Source of the DNA: Myxococcota bacterium
GTDB taxonomy: Bacteria > Myxococcota_A > UBA9160 > UBA4427
DNA: 64,000 bases
Reading direction: 5' to 3'
NCBI GenBank assembly: GCA_028278345.1
Contig: JANQEL010000151.1
Coordinates: forward strand, 1 to 64,000
Every line of letters begins with the position of its first letter. Positions within the stretch are counted from its first letter, which is position 1. The position numbers and the translations under genes are program-made. The notes under the pieces were generated by a model. That model was not told the DNA's origin, did not search any database, and was given only the letters and a program-made list of their open reading frames with translations. Below are positions 1 through 8,562 of the stretch, in pieces.

Positions 1-351
1 ATCTTTCGGGGCCATCACCGTCTCGATCTGCGGGAGCCCGCGCTTCTCGGCTTGACTCGCGACGTAGGCCAGGAGCGACTCGTCGACGTCGACTGCGTAG
101 ACCTTGCCGGTCTCGCCGACGACGCGCGCGATCGGATAGGTGAAGTAGCCACCGCCCGAACCGAGATCGGCCACGCGATCACCGGCGGAGAGTTCGAGGG
201 CCGCCACCACCTCCTGGGGGCGCTGCCAACCGTCGCGCCACGGCTCTTCGTACATCAGCCGCTTGATCGCGCCGCGGGTGGCGGAGCCGGCGCAGGCCAG
301 GGTGAGAGTGATGAGCCCGGCGAGGGCGAGGAGAAGAAGGATCCATTTCAT
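1..351 (-). CDS. Membrane-anchored class I SAM-dependent methyltransferase (3' end outside window)
   Basis: The reverse strand encodes 117 residues before the window edge. The start MKWILLLLALAGL is followed by a short hydrophobic stretch ending in TLACAG, a lipoprotein-type signal with Cys near residue 20. After it comes the SAM-binding motif I (VADLGSGGGYFTYPIA, about residues 57-72) and an acidic motif II (VYAVDVDE), so the Rossmann methyltransferase fold is clear. The ATG at 351 is chosen because it places the signal at the very N-terminus. Most methyltransferases of this fold are cytosolic, so a lipidated or exported one is unusual. Its substrate cannot be read from the sequence. It diverges from the TetR gene, with a palindromic site between them. 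Confidence 0.75.
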   Translation of the reverse strand, partial: MKWILLLLALAGLITLTLACAGSATRGAIKRLMYEEPWRDGWQRPQEVVAALELSAGDRVADLGSGGGYFTYPIARVVGETGKVYAVDVDESLLAYVASQAEKRGLPQIETVMAPKD

Positions 352-390
352 CGGGTGGTCTCCAGGCGCTGGGTGTGGTTCCATGATGCG

Positions 391-428
391 AGCGAATATT
401 CGTTTTTTCGACTCGCCGAATATTCGCT
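391..428. promoter_or_regulatory. Double palindromic operator between methyltransferase and tetR genes
   Basis: AGCGAATATTCG (391-402) and its exact reverse complement CGAATATTCGCT (417-428) lie 14 bp apart. Each arm contains the perfect palindrome CGAATATTCG, and the two palindrome centres are 24 bp apart. The site is AT-rich within GC-rich DNA and ends 16 bp before the tetR start. TetR-family proteins commonly repress themselves and a divergent neighbour through such sites, so this is the likely operator for both genes. Confidence 0.7.
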
Positions 429-444
429 TTCTGGAGAGCGCGAG

Positions 445-1038
445 ATGGCCGCTAAATCACCGAGAAAGAAGCCGAAACAGGATCGATCGAAAGCCATGGT
501 CGAGTCGATCATCGAGGCAACTACTCGCATTATCGAGAGGGACGGCCTGGCCGGGCTCTCGACCAACCGGGTGGCCGAGGTGGCGGGAGTCTCGGTCGGC
601 TCGCTCTACCAGTACTTCCCGAACAAGGAGGCGCTCGTCGAAGAGGTGCGGGCGCGCTTCGCGGCGCGCTTCGAAGCGGCGCTCCTCGACCTGCTCGCGC
701 GCCTGCCGGCAATGGGTTTGCGCGAGGCGATCCGGGCCTGGGTGGAAACCCTCGTCATGCTGCACACCGAGAGCCCGGGCGTTCACAACGCGGTGGGAAC
801 GGGGTCACCAGAAGAGTCCCACGGTGCGTTGGCGAGGGTGGTGGGAGGCTACCTCGATGCGCACGCCGATGAGATCCGTCGTCCCGACCGGCAATTGGCG
901 GGGCGCATCCTGATGGACGCCGCCGAGGCGCTCATCCACAACACCGCGCTTCGCGAACCGCAGCTCATAGAACGATCCGAGTGGGTGGACGAGGTGTGCG
1001 ACCTGCTCGAGCGGTACGTGTTGTTCGACGAAGCCTGA
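445..1038 (+). CDS. TetR/AcrR family transcriptional regulator
   Basis: A protein of 197 residues. The N-terminus is basic (MAAKSPRKKPKQDRSKAM). It is followed by a TetR helix-turn-helix around residues 15-60 with the family signature LSTNRVAEVAGVSVGSLYQYFPNKEAL. The C-terminal two thirds would be the ligand-binding and dimerisation domain. The ATG at 445 is preferred because GGAGAG lies just upstream; the frame stays open further upstream, but that part runs antisense through the methyltransferase gene and is not protein-like. The paired palindromes at 391-428 suggest autoregulation and control of the divergent methyltransferase gene. The inducer is unknown. Confidence 0.9.
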   Translation: MAAKSPRKKPKQDRSKAMVESIIEATTRIIERDGLAGLSTNRVAEVAGVSVGSLYQYFPNKEALVEEVRARFAARFEAALLDLLARLPAMGLREAIRAWVETLVMLHTESPGVHNAVGTGSPEESHGALARVVGGYLDAHADEIRRPDRQLAGRILMDAAEALIHNTALREPQLIERSEWVDEVCDLLERYVLFDEA

Positions 1039-1147
1039 AGCTCCGGCCTCGACTGGATTCGAATTCGGTTGTCGCGGCTTGTCGGTACTGCACATGGGTT
1101 GCACGTTCGGCACTCGTCTCGGCCATCCACGAGCCCGCGAGACCGTC

Positions 1148-1156
1148 TGATAGAAT
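1148..1156 (+). promoter_or_regulatory. Putative extended -10 element of a leaderless gene
   Basis: TGA-TAGAAT (1148-1156) matches an extended -10 element. Six nucleotides separate it from the GTG at 1163, and there is no Shine-Dalgarno sequence in between. A start of transcription about 6-7 nt after the hexamer would fall on the start codon. No clear -35 box is seen. Confidence 0.45.
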
Positions 1157-1162
1157 GCGGTC

Positions 1163-3055
1163 GTGTCCGCGACCCCCCAGAGCCCCGCGTTCGACATCGA
1201 GCTGATGCGTGCCGTCATTGCGCAGACGAGCGACATCGTCCTGGTATTGCGTCGGGACGGTTCGATCGCGGAGAGTCTGGGCAGCGAACACCTGGGTTAC
1301 AGCGAGGCCGAGTCTCGCGACCGCGACGCCTTCGACTTCATCGATCCCGCATGTGTCGAAAAGGCGCGGGCTGGCTTCGAACGCGCGGTTCGCGGGGAAT
1401 CGCTCGAACCCATCGACGTGATGGGCGTGCACGCGGACGGAAGCAAGCGCTTCTACGAAATCGCCCCCGTCCGTTTTCCCGATCGCGAAGGCCAGTTGTG
1501 GATCGTCGTCGTGGTTCGCGACATTCATCGCCGCAAGCTGCTCGAAAGCTCGGTCCGCTCGAGCGAGCAACGCTACCGGGCGCTGGTCGAGCAATCGCCG
1601 TTCGGGATCCTCATCATCGACCATGATCTCAATCTCATCGCAGCCAATCAGGCGTACGCCGATCAGGTGGGGGCCCCGAGCCTCGAGGCGTTGCGCGGGC
1701 ACAACATCATGTCCTCGCCAGCGGTCGACGAAGAGATGGTGAAATCGCTCGGCGAACGCGTGCGCAGCGGGGAGGCGCTCTCGACCTCGCTCTCCTATGT
1801 GAGCTTGTTCGGCAAGCAGGTCGATGTGCACGTCAACGTGGCTCCCGCATTCGACGAGGACGGGGCGTTCGTGGCGGCCCAGATCATCTTCGAGGACGTG
1901 TCCGAAAGCCGGCGCCTCGAAGAGCAGTTGCGACAATCACAGAAGATGGAAGCGGTGGGGCGTCTCGCTGGTGGGGTCGCCCATGACTTCAACAACAACC
2001 TGACCGTCATCCTCGGCTTGGCGGAGCAACTCGCCGTGGCGCCGCTCGGGCCCGAAGAACGCGAGGCGGTTGACGAGATCATCCTCTCCGCCGAGCGTTC
2101 GGCGGCGCTGACGAACCAGTTGCTTGCCTTCAGCCGTCGCGATGAGGCCGAGCTGGTCGGCGTCGATCTCAATCGCGTCGTGGAACGGCTGGAGCCGATG
2201 TTGCGGCGCGTGCTCGGGGCCAAGGTCGAACTCGGCGTTTCATTTGTGCGCGAACCGGTCGTGATCGAAGCCGACGCCCGTCTGCTGGAACAGGTCGTCG
2301 TCAACCTGGCCGTGAATGCGCGCGATGCGATGCCCGATGGAGGGAAGCTGAAGATCCGGGTGAGTTCGGATCCGGGCGCGGGTGCGCAACTCGACATCGA
2401 AGATGATGGCGAGGGCATGGACGCAGAGACCCGCACGCGAAGTATCGAGCCGTTCTTCACGACCAAGAAGGAGGGCAGTGGTACCGGACTCGGGCTCTAC
2501 ACGGTCTATGGGATCGTGCGCCAGTTCGACGGTTCGATGCAGATCGAGAGTGAGCCGGGTTGCGGAACCCGGATCTCCATCCGGTTTCCCGTCTTCACCG
2601 GCATGATGCCTCGTGAGGGTACGGCTGGAGCCGCGAGGACCGTGACCCGGGATACCGCCTGCGGCGAACTCGTGCTCGTTCTCGAAGACCAACCTTCGGT
2701 GCGAAAGCTGCTTTGCAGAGTCTTGAGTCGTCGAGGCCATACGGTCATCAGTGCGAAAGACGGCGCAGAGGCAATCGAGCGCGCGCGTTCCTCGGATCGT
2801 CCCATCGACCTGATCGTGAGCGATGTGCGCCTCCCCGATACGTCGGGCCCCGAAACCGTCGCTGTGCTTCGCGCCGAGCACCCCGATCTTCAGGTGCTCT
2901 ACGTTTCCGGCTACAACGATCTGCCGCGAGATGCGGAGGGAAGGCTCGAAGATGGCTTCGAGCTGCTCACCAAGCCGTTCTCCGCCGACCTCCTGTTGAC
3001 TCGGGTACGATCTCTGCTCGACGAGCGTGGGAAGGAACTGGACGCCCAGGCGTGA
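1163..3055 (+). CDS. Hybrid sensor histidine kinase (PAS-PAS-HisKA-HATPase-receiver)
   Basis: A protein of 630 residues with no membrane segment. Two PAS domains (about 10-125 and 135-255) precede a HisKA box with phospho-accepting H274 (GGVAHDFNNNLTVILG). The HATPase domain follows, with N box NARDAMPDGG, G1 DDGEGMD and G2 GSGTGLGL. A C-terminal receiver carries the likely phospho-acceptor D554 (IVSDVRLP) and the Lys of TKPF. The HDFNNNL form of the H box is typical of soluble hybrid kinases. The GTG start has no ribosome binding site but lies 6 nt behind a TAGAAT element. The next gene starts 4 bp after the stop, so the two are probably co-transcribed. No partner regulator is adjacent, and the signal sensed is unknown. 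Confidence 0.92.
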   Translation: MSATPQSPAFDIELMRAVIAQTSDIVLVLRRDGSIAESLGSEHLGYSEAESRDRDAFDFIDPACVEKARAGFERAVRGESLEPIDVMGVHADGSKRFYEIAPVRFPDREGQLWIVVVVRDIHRRKLLESSVRSSEQRYRALVEQSPFGILIIDHDLNLIAANQAYADQVGAPSLEALRGHNIMSSPAVDEEMVKSLGERVRSGEALSTSLSYVSLFGKQVDVHVNVAPAFDEDGAFVAAQIIFEDVSESRRLEEQLRQSQKMEAVGRLAGGVAHDFNNNLTVILGLAEQLAVAPLGPEEREAVDEIILSAERSAALTNQLLAFSRRDEAELVGVDLNRVVERLEPMLRRVLGAKVELGVSFVREPVVIEADARLLEQVVVNLAVNARDAMPDGGKLKIRVSSDPGAGAQLDIEDDGEGMDAETRTRSIEPFFTTKKEGSGTGLGLYTVYGIVRQFDGSMQIESEPGCGTRISIRFPVFTGMMPREGTAGAARTVTRDTACGELVLVLEDQPSVRKLLCRVLSRRGHTVISAKDGAEAIERARSSDRPIDLIVSDVRLPDTSGPETVAVLRAEHPDLQVLYVSGYNDLPRDAEGRLEDGFELLTKPFSADLLLTRVRSLLDERGKELDAQA

Positions 3056-3059
3056 CGCT

Positions 3060-5963
3060 GTGACCCCACTTCGCACCGTGATCATATGCGCGGTCTTCGC
3101 GATGTCGGGCGCGGCGGCGCTGGTATTCGAAGCGTTGTTCTTTCGGTTGTGCGGCCTCGTCGTCGGCAACGGCGTCGAGGCCGTGGCGATCGTCCTCTCC
3201 TCGTTCATGTTGGGGATGGCGCTCGGTAACGGTTTCGCCGCGCGCATGGGCGACCGGGTCGCGCAGCCGTTCCGCGTATACGCCCTGCTCGAACTCGCGA
3301 TCGCGGGATCGGGTCTGTTGCTCGTGCTCGGGCTGCCGGTCTTGCCGTCGCTCCTGGCGACCGTGCTGCGCCCCTTTGCCGAAGTGCCTCTGCTGCTGAA
3401 TGCGATTCGGGGCCTGACGGTCTTCGCCCTGGTGATGGTGCCTTCGACGGCGATGGGAGCGACGCTGCCGATCCTCGTTCGGGCGCTGTCGGCGCGCGAT
3501 CCGAACTTCGGTCGCGTGCTGGGCCGACTCTACGGCTGGAACACGATCGGGGCGGTGGCGGGTGTGCTCGCCACCGAGGGCTGGCTGCTCGGCGTGTTCG
3601 GAGTTCGCGGCAGCGGGATGCTCGCCGCCTTGCTCGACGTGACGGCTGCGCTCGCGGTGATGGGCCTCGCGCGCGGCGTAGCGCGCCTGCCGGCCGCGGC
3701 GCCCGAGACCGTGACGAAGGCGAGTGCTCTGCCCGGGGCGCGACTCGTGATCGCATCGGCCTTCGGCTGTGGTGCACTGCTGCTCGCACTCGAAGTGGTG
3801 TGGTTCCGGCTGTTCCTGCTCTTCCGCGATGCCTTCGGCTGGAATCTTGCGGTCATGCTCGCGATCGTGCTTGCGGGCATCGCGATCGGCGGTTTCGCGT
3901 CATCGCTGTGGTTCCGTTGGCGGCCCGATGCGCAGCGGCATGCCCCTGCGTTGGCGCTGCTGGCCGGAGCGCTGGTGGCGTTCTCGTACAGCGAGCTGGG
4001 TGGGCTGCTCGCGGACGGCGTACCGCGCCGGATCGAGTGGCTCTACTTCGTACTGACGTTTCCGGTCGCGTTCGTATCGGGGATGTTGTTCCCCATGCTC
4101 GGGCGCGCGCTCCAGGCTCGCGGTGTCGGCTCTTCGCGCGCGACCGGCTTGACGACCCTGGCCAACACCGTGGGCAGCGCGACGGGCTCCTTCGTCGCGG
4201 GCTATCTGCTGCTTCCCCGCATCGGCGTCGAGGCTTCGTTCTTCATGCTGGCGCTCGGCTACGGCGGTGTGGCCGCGCTGCTCTTGATCGCGCGCTCCGG
4301 GGCCCCGGCCACCGGCGAGGTCCCCGCTCGACGCTGGCCGCTCGTCGCGACCGCGGTGGTGTGGACCTTGCTCCTGTTCGACTTCGGCTTCGGCACATTC
4401 GAGCAACGCGTCCTCGCACCGCCGGGCAGCGTCACGGCCAGGCTGATGAACCAGGGCTACGAGCGCGCCGCGCTGCGCGATGGGCTGACGGGCACCATCC
4501 AATATCTGCACAAGGATGTGCACGGCGAACCGCACGAGTGGATGCTGGTGACCGACGGACACGCCATGGCGGGCGTCTCGCTCTCTGCTCGTCGGTACAT
4601 GAAGATGTACGTCTACTGGCCGGCCGCCGTGCATCCGCAGCTGCGCGACGCGCTGCTGATCAGCTACGGCGCGGCGAATACGGCGCGGGCCCTCACCGAG
4701 CAGGAATCGATCGAACACATCGATGTCGTCGACATCTCGCGCGACATCCTCGAGCTGTCGGGGATACGCTTTCCCGAGGGCCGGGATCCGCTGTCGGACC
4801 CGCGTGTCGAGGCGCACATCGAGGACGGCCGCTTCTTCCTGCAGACGACCCAGCGACGCTACGACCTGATCACCGCCGAGCCGCCTCCGCCGCGCGTGTC
4901 GGGCGTGGAAAACCTCTACTCGCAGGAGTACTTCGAACTGATCCGCGATCGTCTGCGGGACGGGGGCATCGCCACGTACTGGCTTCCCGTCTATCAGTTC
5001 TACGAGTCGGAGGCCGCTTCGGTGATGAAGGCCTTCTGCGAGGCCTTCCCCAACTGCTCGCTCTGGATTGGCGCCGGGCTCGAGTGGATGATGGTGGGAT
5101 TGAAGGAGCCGTACGCATCCGTCGACCTCGAGTCGTACACGCGCGGATGGCACGACCCGCTCACGCGCAAGCGGCTTGCGGCCATCGGGCTCCACCAGCC
5201 GCACCAGCTCGCATCGCTCTACCTCGCCGACGGAGAGCGGTTGCGCGAGTGGATCGGCGATGCGCTGCCCCTCGACGACGATCATCCCCACCGCATCGCG
5301 CCCTTCGCCGATGCGGGCCTGGCCGCGGCCAGGGCGAGTTATCACGCGTTCATGGAATCGCCGGATGCCGCCGCCGCGTTCCGGGCGAGTGAAACGATGC
5401 GGCGGTTGTTTCCGGGCTCGGTGCACGAGCACGCCCTCGCGTGGATGTCCGGGCAACGACTCGTCGAGTTGATCCACGACGCCGGACCGGGCGCGGTCGT
5501 GCGATTGCTGCACCACATGCTGGGCGAAGACACGTTCCGCCCCTACCTCCCGTGGCTGCTCGGCATGGACTCGGTGGCGCGCGACATCCTGGTGGGTGTG
5601 GATGAGCAGGCGGCACTGCGCGGCGAACTTCCGGCCGACGTGGCGACCCGGCTTGCGGGAGCCGCGCTCGAGCGTGGAGACCTGGTGCAGGCCGAAGCGC
5701 TGCTCGAAGCCGCGATTCGCGGTGGCGAAGGCGCCCGAAGCATCGCGGCCCATGTGCGGCTGTACCTCCAACTGCGACTCGGCGAGCGCGATGCCGCCTA
5801 CGAACAACTCGCGCAGATGGCGGCGGCGTCGCGAAACGATCCGAACTCGCTCCAGATGCTCAGGCTGCTGTGGCACGACCTGCGCAGCTGGTTCGACCTC
5901 GACCTGGGCTTTCGCGGTGCGGTGGGTCGGGGCCGGGAGCTTCGCCGGGGTCGGCCGGGCTAG
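3060..5963 (+). CDS. Fused multi-TM / spermidine-synthase-like protein
   Basis: About 967 residues from the GTG at 3060, which sits 4 bp behind the kinase stop. The N-terminal half is strongly hydrophobic with roughly ten or more membrane segments (about residues 1-450). The middle (about 480-700) resembles the Rossmann domain of spermidine synthases: ISYGAANTARAL for motif I, DVVDIS, EDGRFFL and NLYSQEYFELI. The Asp-rich catalytic loop of true spermidine synthases (D-S/T-S/T-D-P) is replaced by TAEPPPP, so aminopropyl transfer is doubtful. The C-terminal 250 residues look helical and repeat-like. Proteins of this fused architecture are widespread and mostly uncharacterised. The function here is unknown; a membrane-bound SAM or nucleotide-dependent enzyme is plausible. 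Confidence 0.8.
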   Translation: MTPLRTVIICAVFAMSGAAALVFEALFFRLCGLVVGNGVEAVAIVLSSFMLGMALGNGFAARMGDRVAQPFRVYALLELAIAGSGLLLVLGLPVLPSLLATVLRPFAEVPLLLNAIRGLTVFALVMVPSTAMGATLPILVRALSARDPNFGRVLGRLYGWNTIGAVAGVLATEGWLLGVFGVRGSGMLAALLDVTAALAVMGLARGVARLPAAAPETVTKASALPGARLVIASAFGCGALLLALEVVWFRLFLLFRDAFGWNLAVMLAIVLAGIAIGGFASSLWFRWRPDAQRHAPALALLAGALVAFSYSELGGLLADGVPRRIEWLYFVLTFPVAFVSGMLFPMLGRALQARGVGSSRATGLTTLANTVGSATGSFVAGYLLLPRIGVEASFFMLALGYGGVAALLLIARSGAPATGEVPARRWPLVATAVVWTLLLFDFGFGTFEQRVLAPPGSVTARLMNQGYERAALRDGLTGTIQYLHKDVHGEPHEWMLVTDGHAMAGVSLSARRYMKMYVYWPAAVHPQLRDALLISYGAANTARALTEQESIEHIDVVDISRDILELSGIRFPEGRDPLSDPRVEAHIEDGRFFLQTTQRRYDLITAEPPPPRVSGVENLYSQEYFELIRDRLRDGGIATYWLPVYQFYESEAASVMKAFCEAFPNCSLWIGAGLEWMMVGLKEPYASVDLESYTRGWHDPLTRKRLAAIGLHQPHQLASLYLADGERLREWIGDALPLDDDHPHRIAPFADAGLAAARASYHAFMESPDAAAAFRASETMRRLFPGSVHEHALAWMSGQRLVELIHDAGPGAVVRLLHHMLGEDTFRPYLPWLLGMDSVARDILVGVDEQAALRGELPADVATRLAGAALERGDLVQAEALLEAAIRGGEGARSIAAHVRLYLQLRLGERDAAYEQLAQMAAASRNDPNSLQMLRLLWHDLRSWFDLDLGFRGAVGRGRELRRGRPG

Positions 5964-6050
5964 CGGTTGCGCCACTGCAGACGCAACGAGCCGACGAGAA
6001 GTCCCTTCTCGCCGGCCCGTGGGTGGTGACAATCGTTACGAGTGGCTGCC

Positions 6051-7508
<1,458 letters not shown>

Positions 7509-7628
7509 GGAGTTCTCCTGGAGGGCTCGACGCCCTCGAAGGAGCGGGCGAGCGGAAGGCGCTTGTGGCGGGTGGCAGGGGTTTCGGCCGAACGCCCCGA
7601 GAGGCGTATATCTGTATATGCGGATGCA

Positions 7629-7656
7629 GTGTTATTTGACTTGAGGGAATTGTCAA
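7629..7656 (-). promoter_or_regulatory. Putative sigma-70 promoter of ahcY
   Basis: On the reverse strand, TTGACA (7656-7651) and TAACAC (7634-7629) are separated by 16 bp. The -35 box is a perfect consensus, which is rare in this GC-rich window. Transcription would begin around 7620, leaving a leader of about 110 nt before the ahcY start. Confidence 0.5.
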
Positions 7657-7748
7657 CCGGCAAGTGCGCGGCAGGCACTCGCGCAACTCTTCCAGCCTGG
7701 TGGGGAATCCCGGGGTCCCGCGCTGGAGGACGGAATTCTCGCCGGTGA

Positions 7749-8345
7749 TCAGGCCAGGGCGCTGTAGATCAGCGCCGAGACGACGGCAGTGAGCACGATC
7801 AGCACCGCGAGGCCGTAGGTGCTGCGGCGGAGGCTGGCGATGCCCTTCGTGAGCTCGGCGTGGCTCTGGGCGAGGCGGTCGAGCTTGTCCTGGATGTCGG
7901 CGAGGTGGGAGAGCTGCTCCTCGCTCTCCCAGACCCCTTCGAGGCGCGCGTTCACCGCGTCGAGCTGCTCGCGAAGGGTCGTGTCGAAGCCATCGATCTT
8001 TCGCTCGATCGTGTCGAGACGGATGCCCACCTGGGGGTCGCGGGCGAGCTTCGGCGTGTTGCCGTTCTTTGCCGTGCTCGACTCACCGCGAGCCCGCATG
8101 CGGAACCGCTTCCAGAGGGAGGGCTTCGCACCCTCGTCCTTCGGCTGGGTGAGTTCGTGTTCGTTGTAGAGCGGGCCGGCGGGAACCGGGAGGGAATCCT
8201 CGGTGGTCTCGTCGCTGGTGGCGCCACTGGCCTCGGCGGTTTCCGTCTCGCTCGGGTCGACTGCGGGAGACGCCTCTTGCGTGGCCTCGGGAGCGTCCGA
8301 GGTCGTTTCGTCGATGGGCTCGATGCGGGTCGGGTGGAGTGACAT
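7749..8345 (-). CDS. Tail-anchored coiled-coil protein of unknown function
   Basis: A protein of 198 residues that I do not recognise. The first 75 residues are rich in Glu, Thr, Ser and Ala and look disordered. A basic stretch follows (SLWKRFRMRARG), then heptad-like sequence at about 110-170 (LDTIERKIDGFDTTLREQL, IQDKLDRLAQSHAELTKG). The extreme C-terminus is one hydrophobic helix, STYGLAVLIVLTAVVSALIY. The layout predicts a cytoplasmic coiled coil anchored in the inner membrane by its tail. The ATG at 8345 is chosen because it is the first start that does not run under the divergent rmuC gene. A 10-bp perfect inverted repeat lies just upstream. Confidence 0.7.
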   Translation of the reverse strand: MSLHPTRIEPIDETTSDAPEATQEASPAVDPSETETAEASGATSDETTEDSLPVPAGPLYNEHELTQPKDEGAKPSLWKRFRMRARGESSTAKNGNTPKLARDPQVGIRLDTIERKIDGFDTTLREQLDAVNARLEGVWESEEQLSHLADIQDKLDRLAQSHAELTKGIASLRRSTYGLAVLIVLTAVVSALIYSALA

Positions 8346-8372
8346 GGGGGGCCTCGCTTCTCTGGCTCTGTG

Positions 8373-8441
8373 GCGCGCGTTCGATGGTTCGGACGGGAAC
8401 GCGCGCAAGAGTGGATCATGGGGCCTTCCACGGAAAGGCCC
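8373..8441. promoter_or_regulatory. Two inverted repeats between the coiled-coil gene and rmuC
   Basis: GCGCGCGTTC (8373-8382) and GAACGCGCGC (8397-8406) form a perfect 10-bp inverted repeat with a 14-nt spacer, 28 bp upstream of the minus-strand gene. A second pair, GGGCCTT (8421-8427) and AAGGCCC (8435-8441), follows. They could be operator sites or hairpins in the minus-strand leader; the sequence does not decide which. Confidence 0.4.
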
Positions 8442-8562
8442 GACCCCCACATTCGTCGCTGCATTCGGGCTTTGGCAGCAGATCGCGCGTCGGTGACGCA
8501 GCCCCGTTTCATACATGCAATCATGGGCGCGACCTCCCCCGGCACTCCTCCAGAGGCTCGCC

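Noticed and set aside
3900-6032. Long open frame on the minus strand opposite the spermidine-synthase-like fusion
   Set aside because: It is a high-GC antisense shadow. The forward protein has clear domains, and the antisense product is rich in Arg, His and Gln without any motif.
7509-7650. SAH riboswitch upstream of ahcY
   Set aside because: The conserved SAH aptamer sequence (GAGGAGCGCUGCAAC-like with its pseudoknot) is not present; only a promoter and leader are seen.
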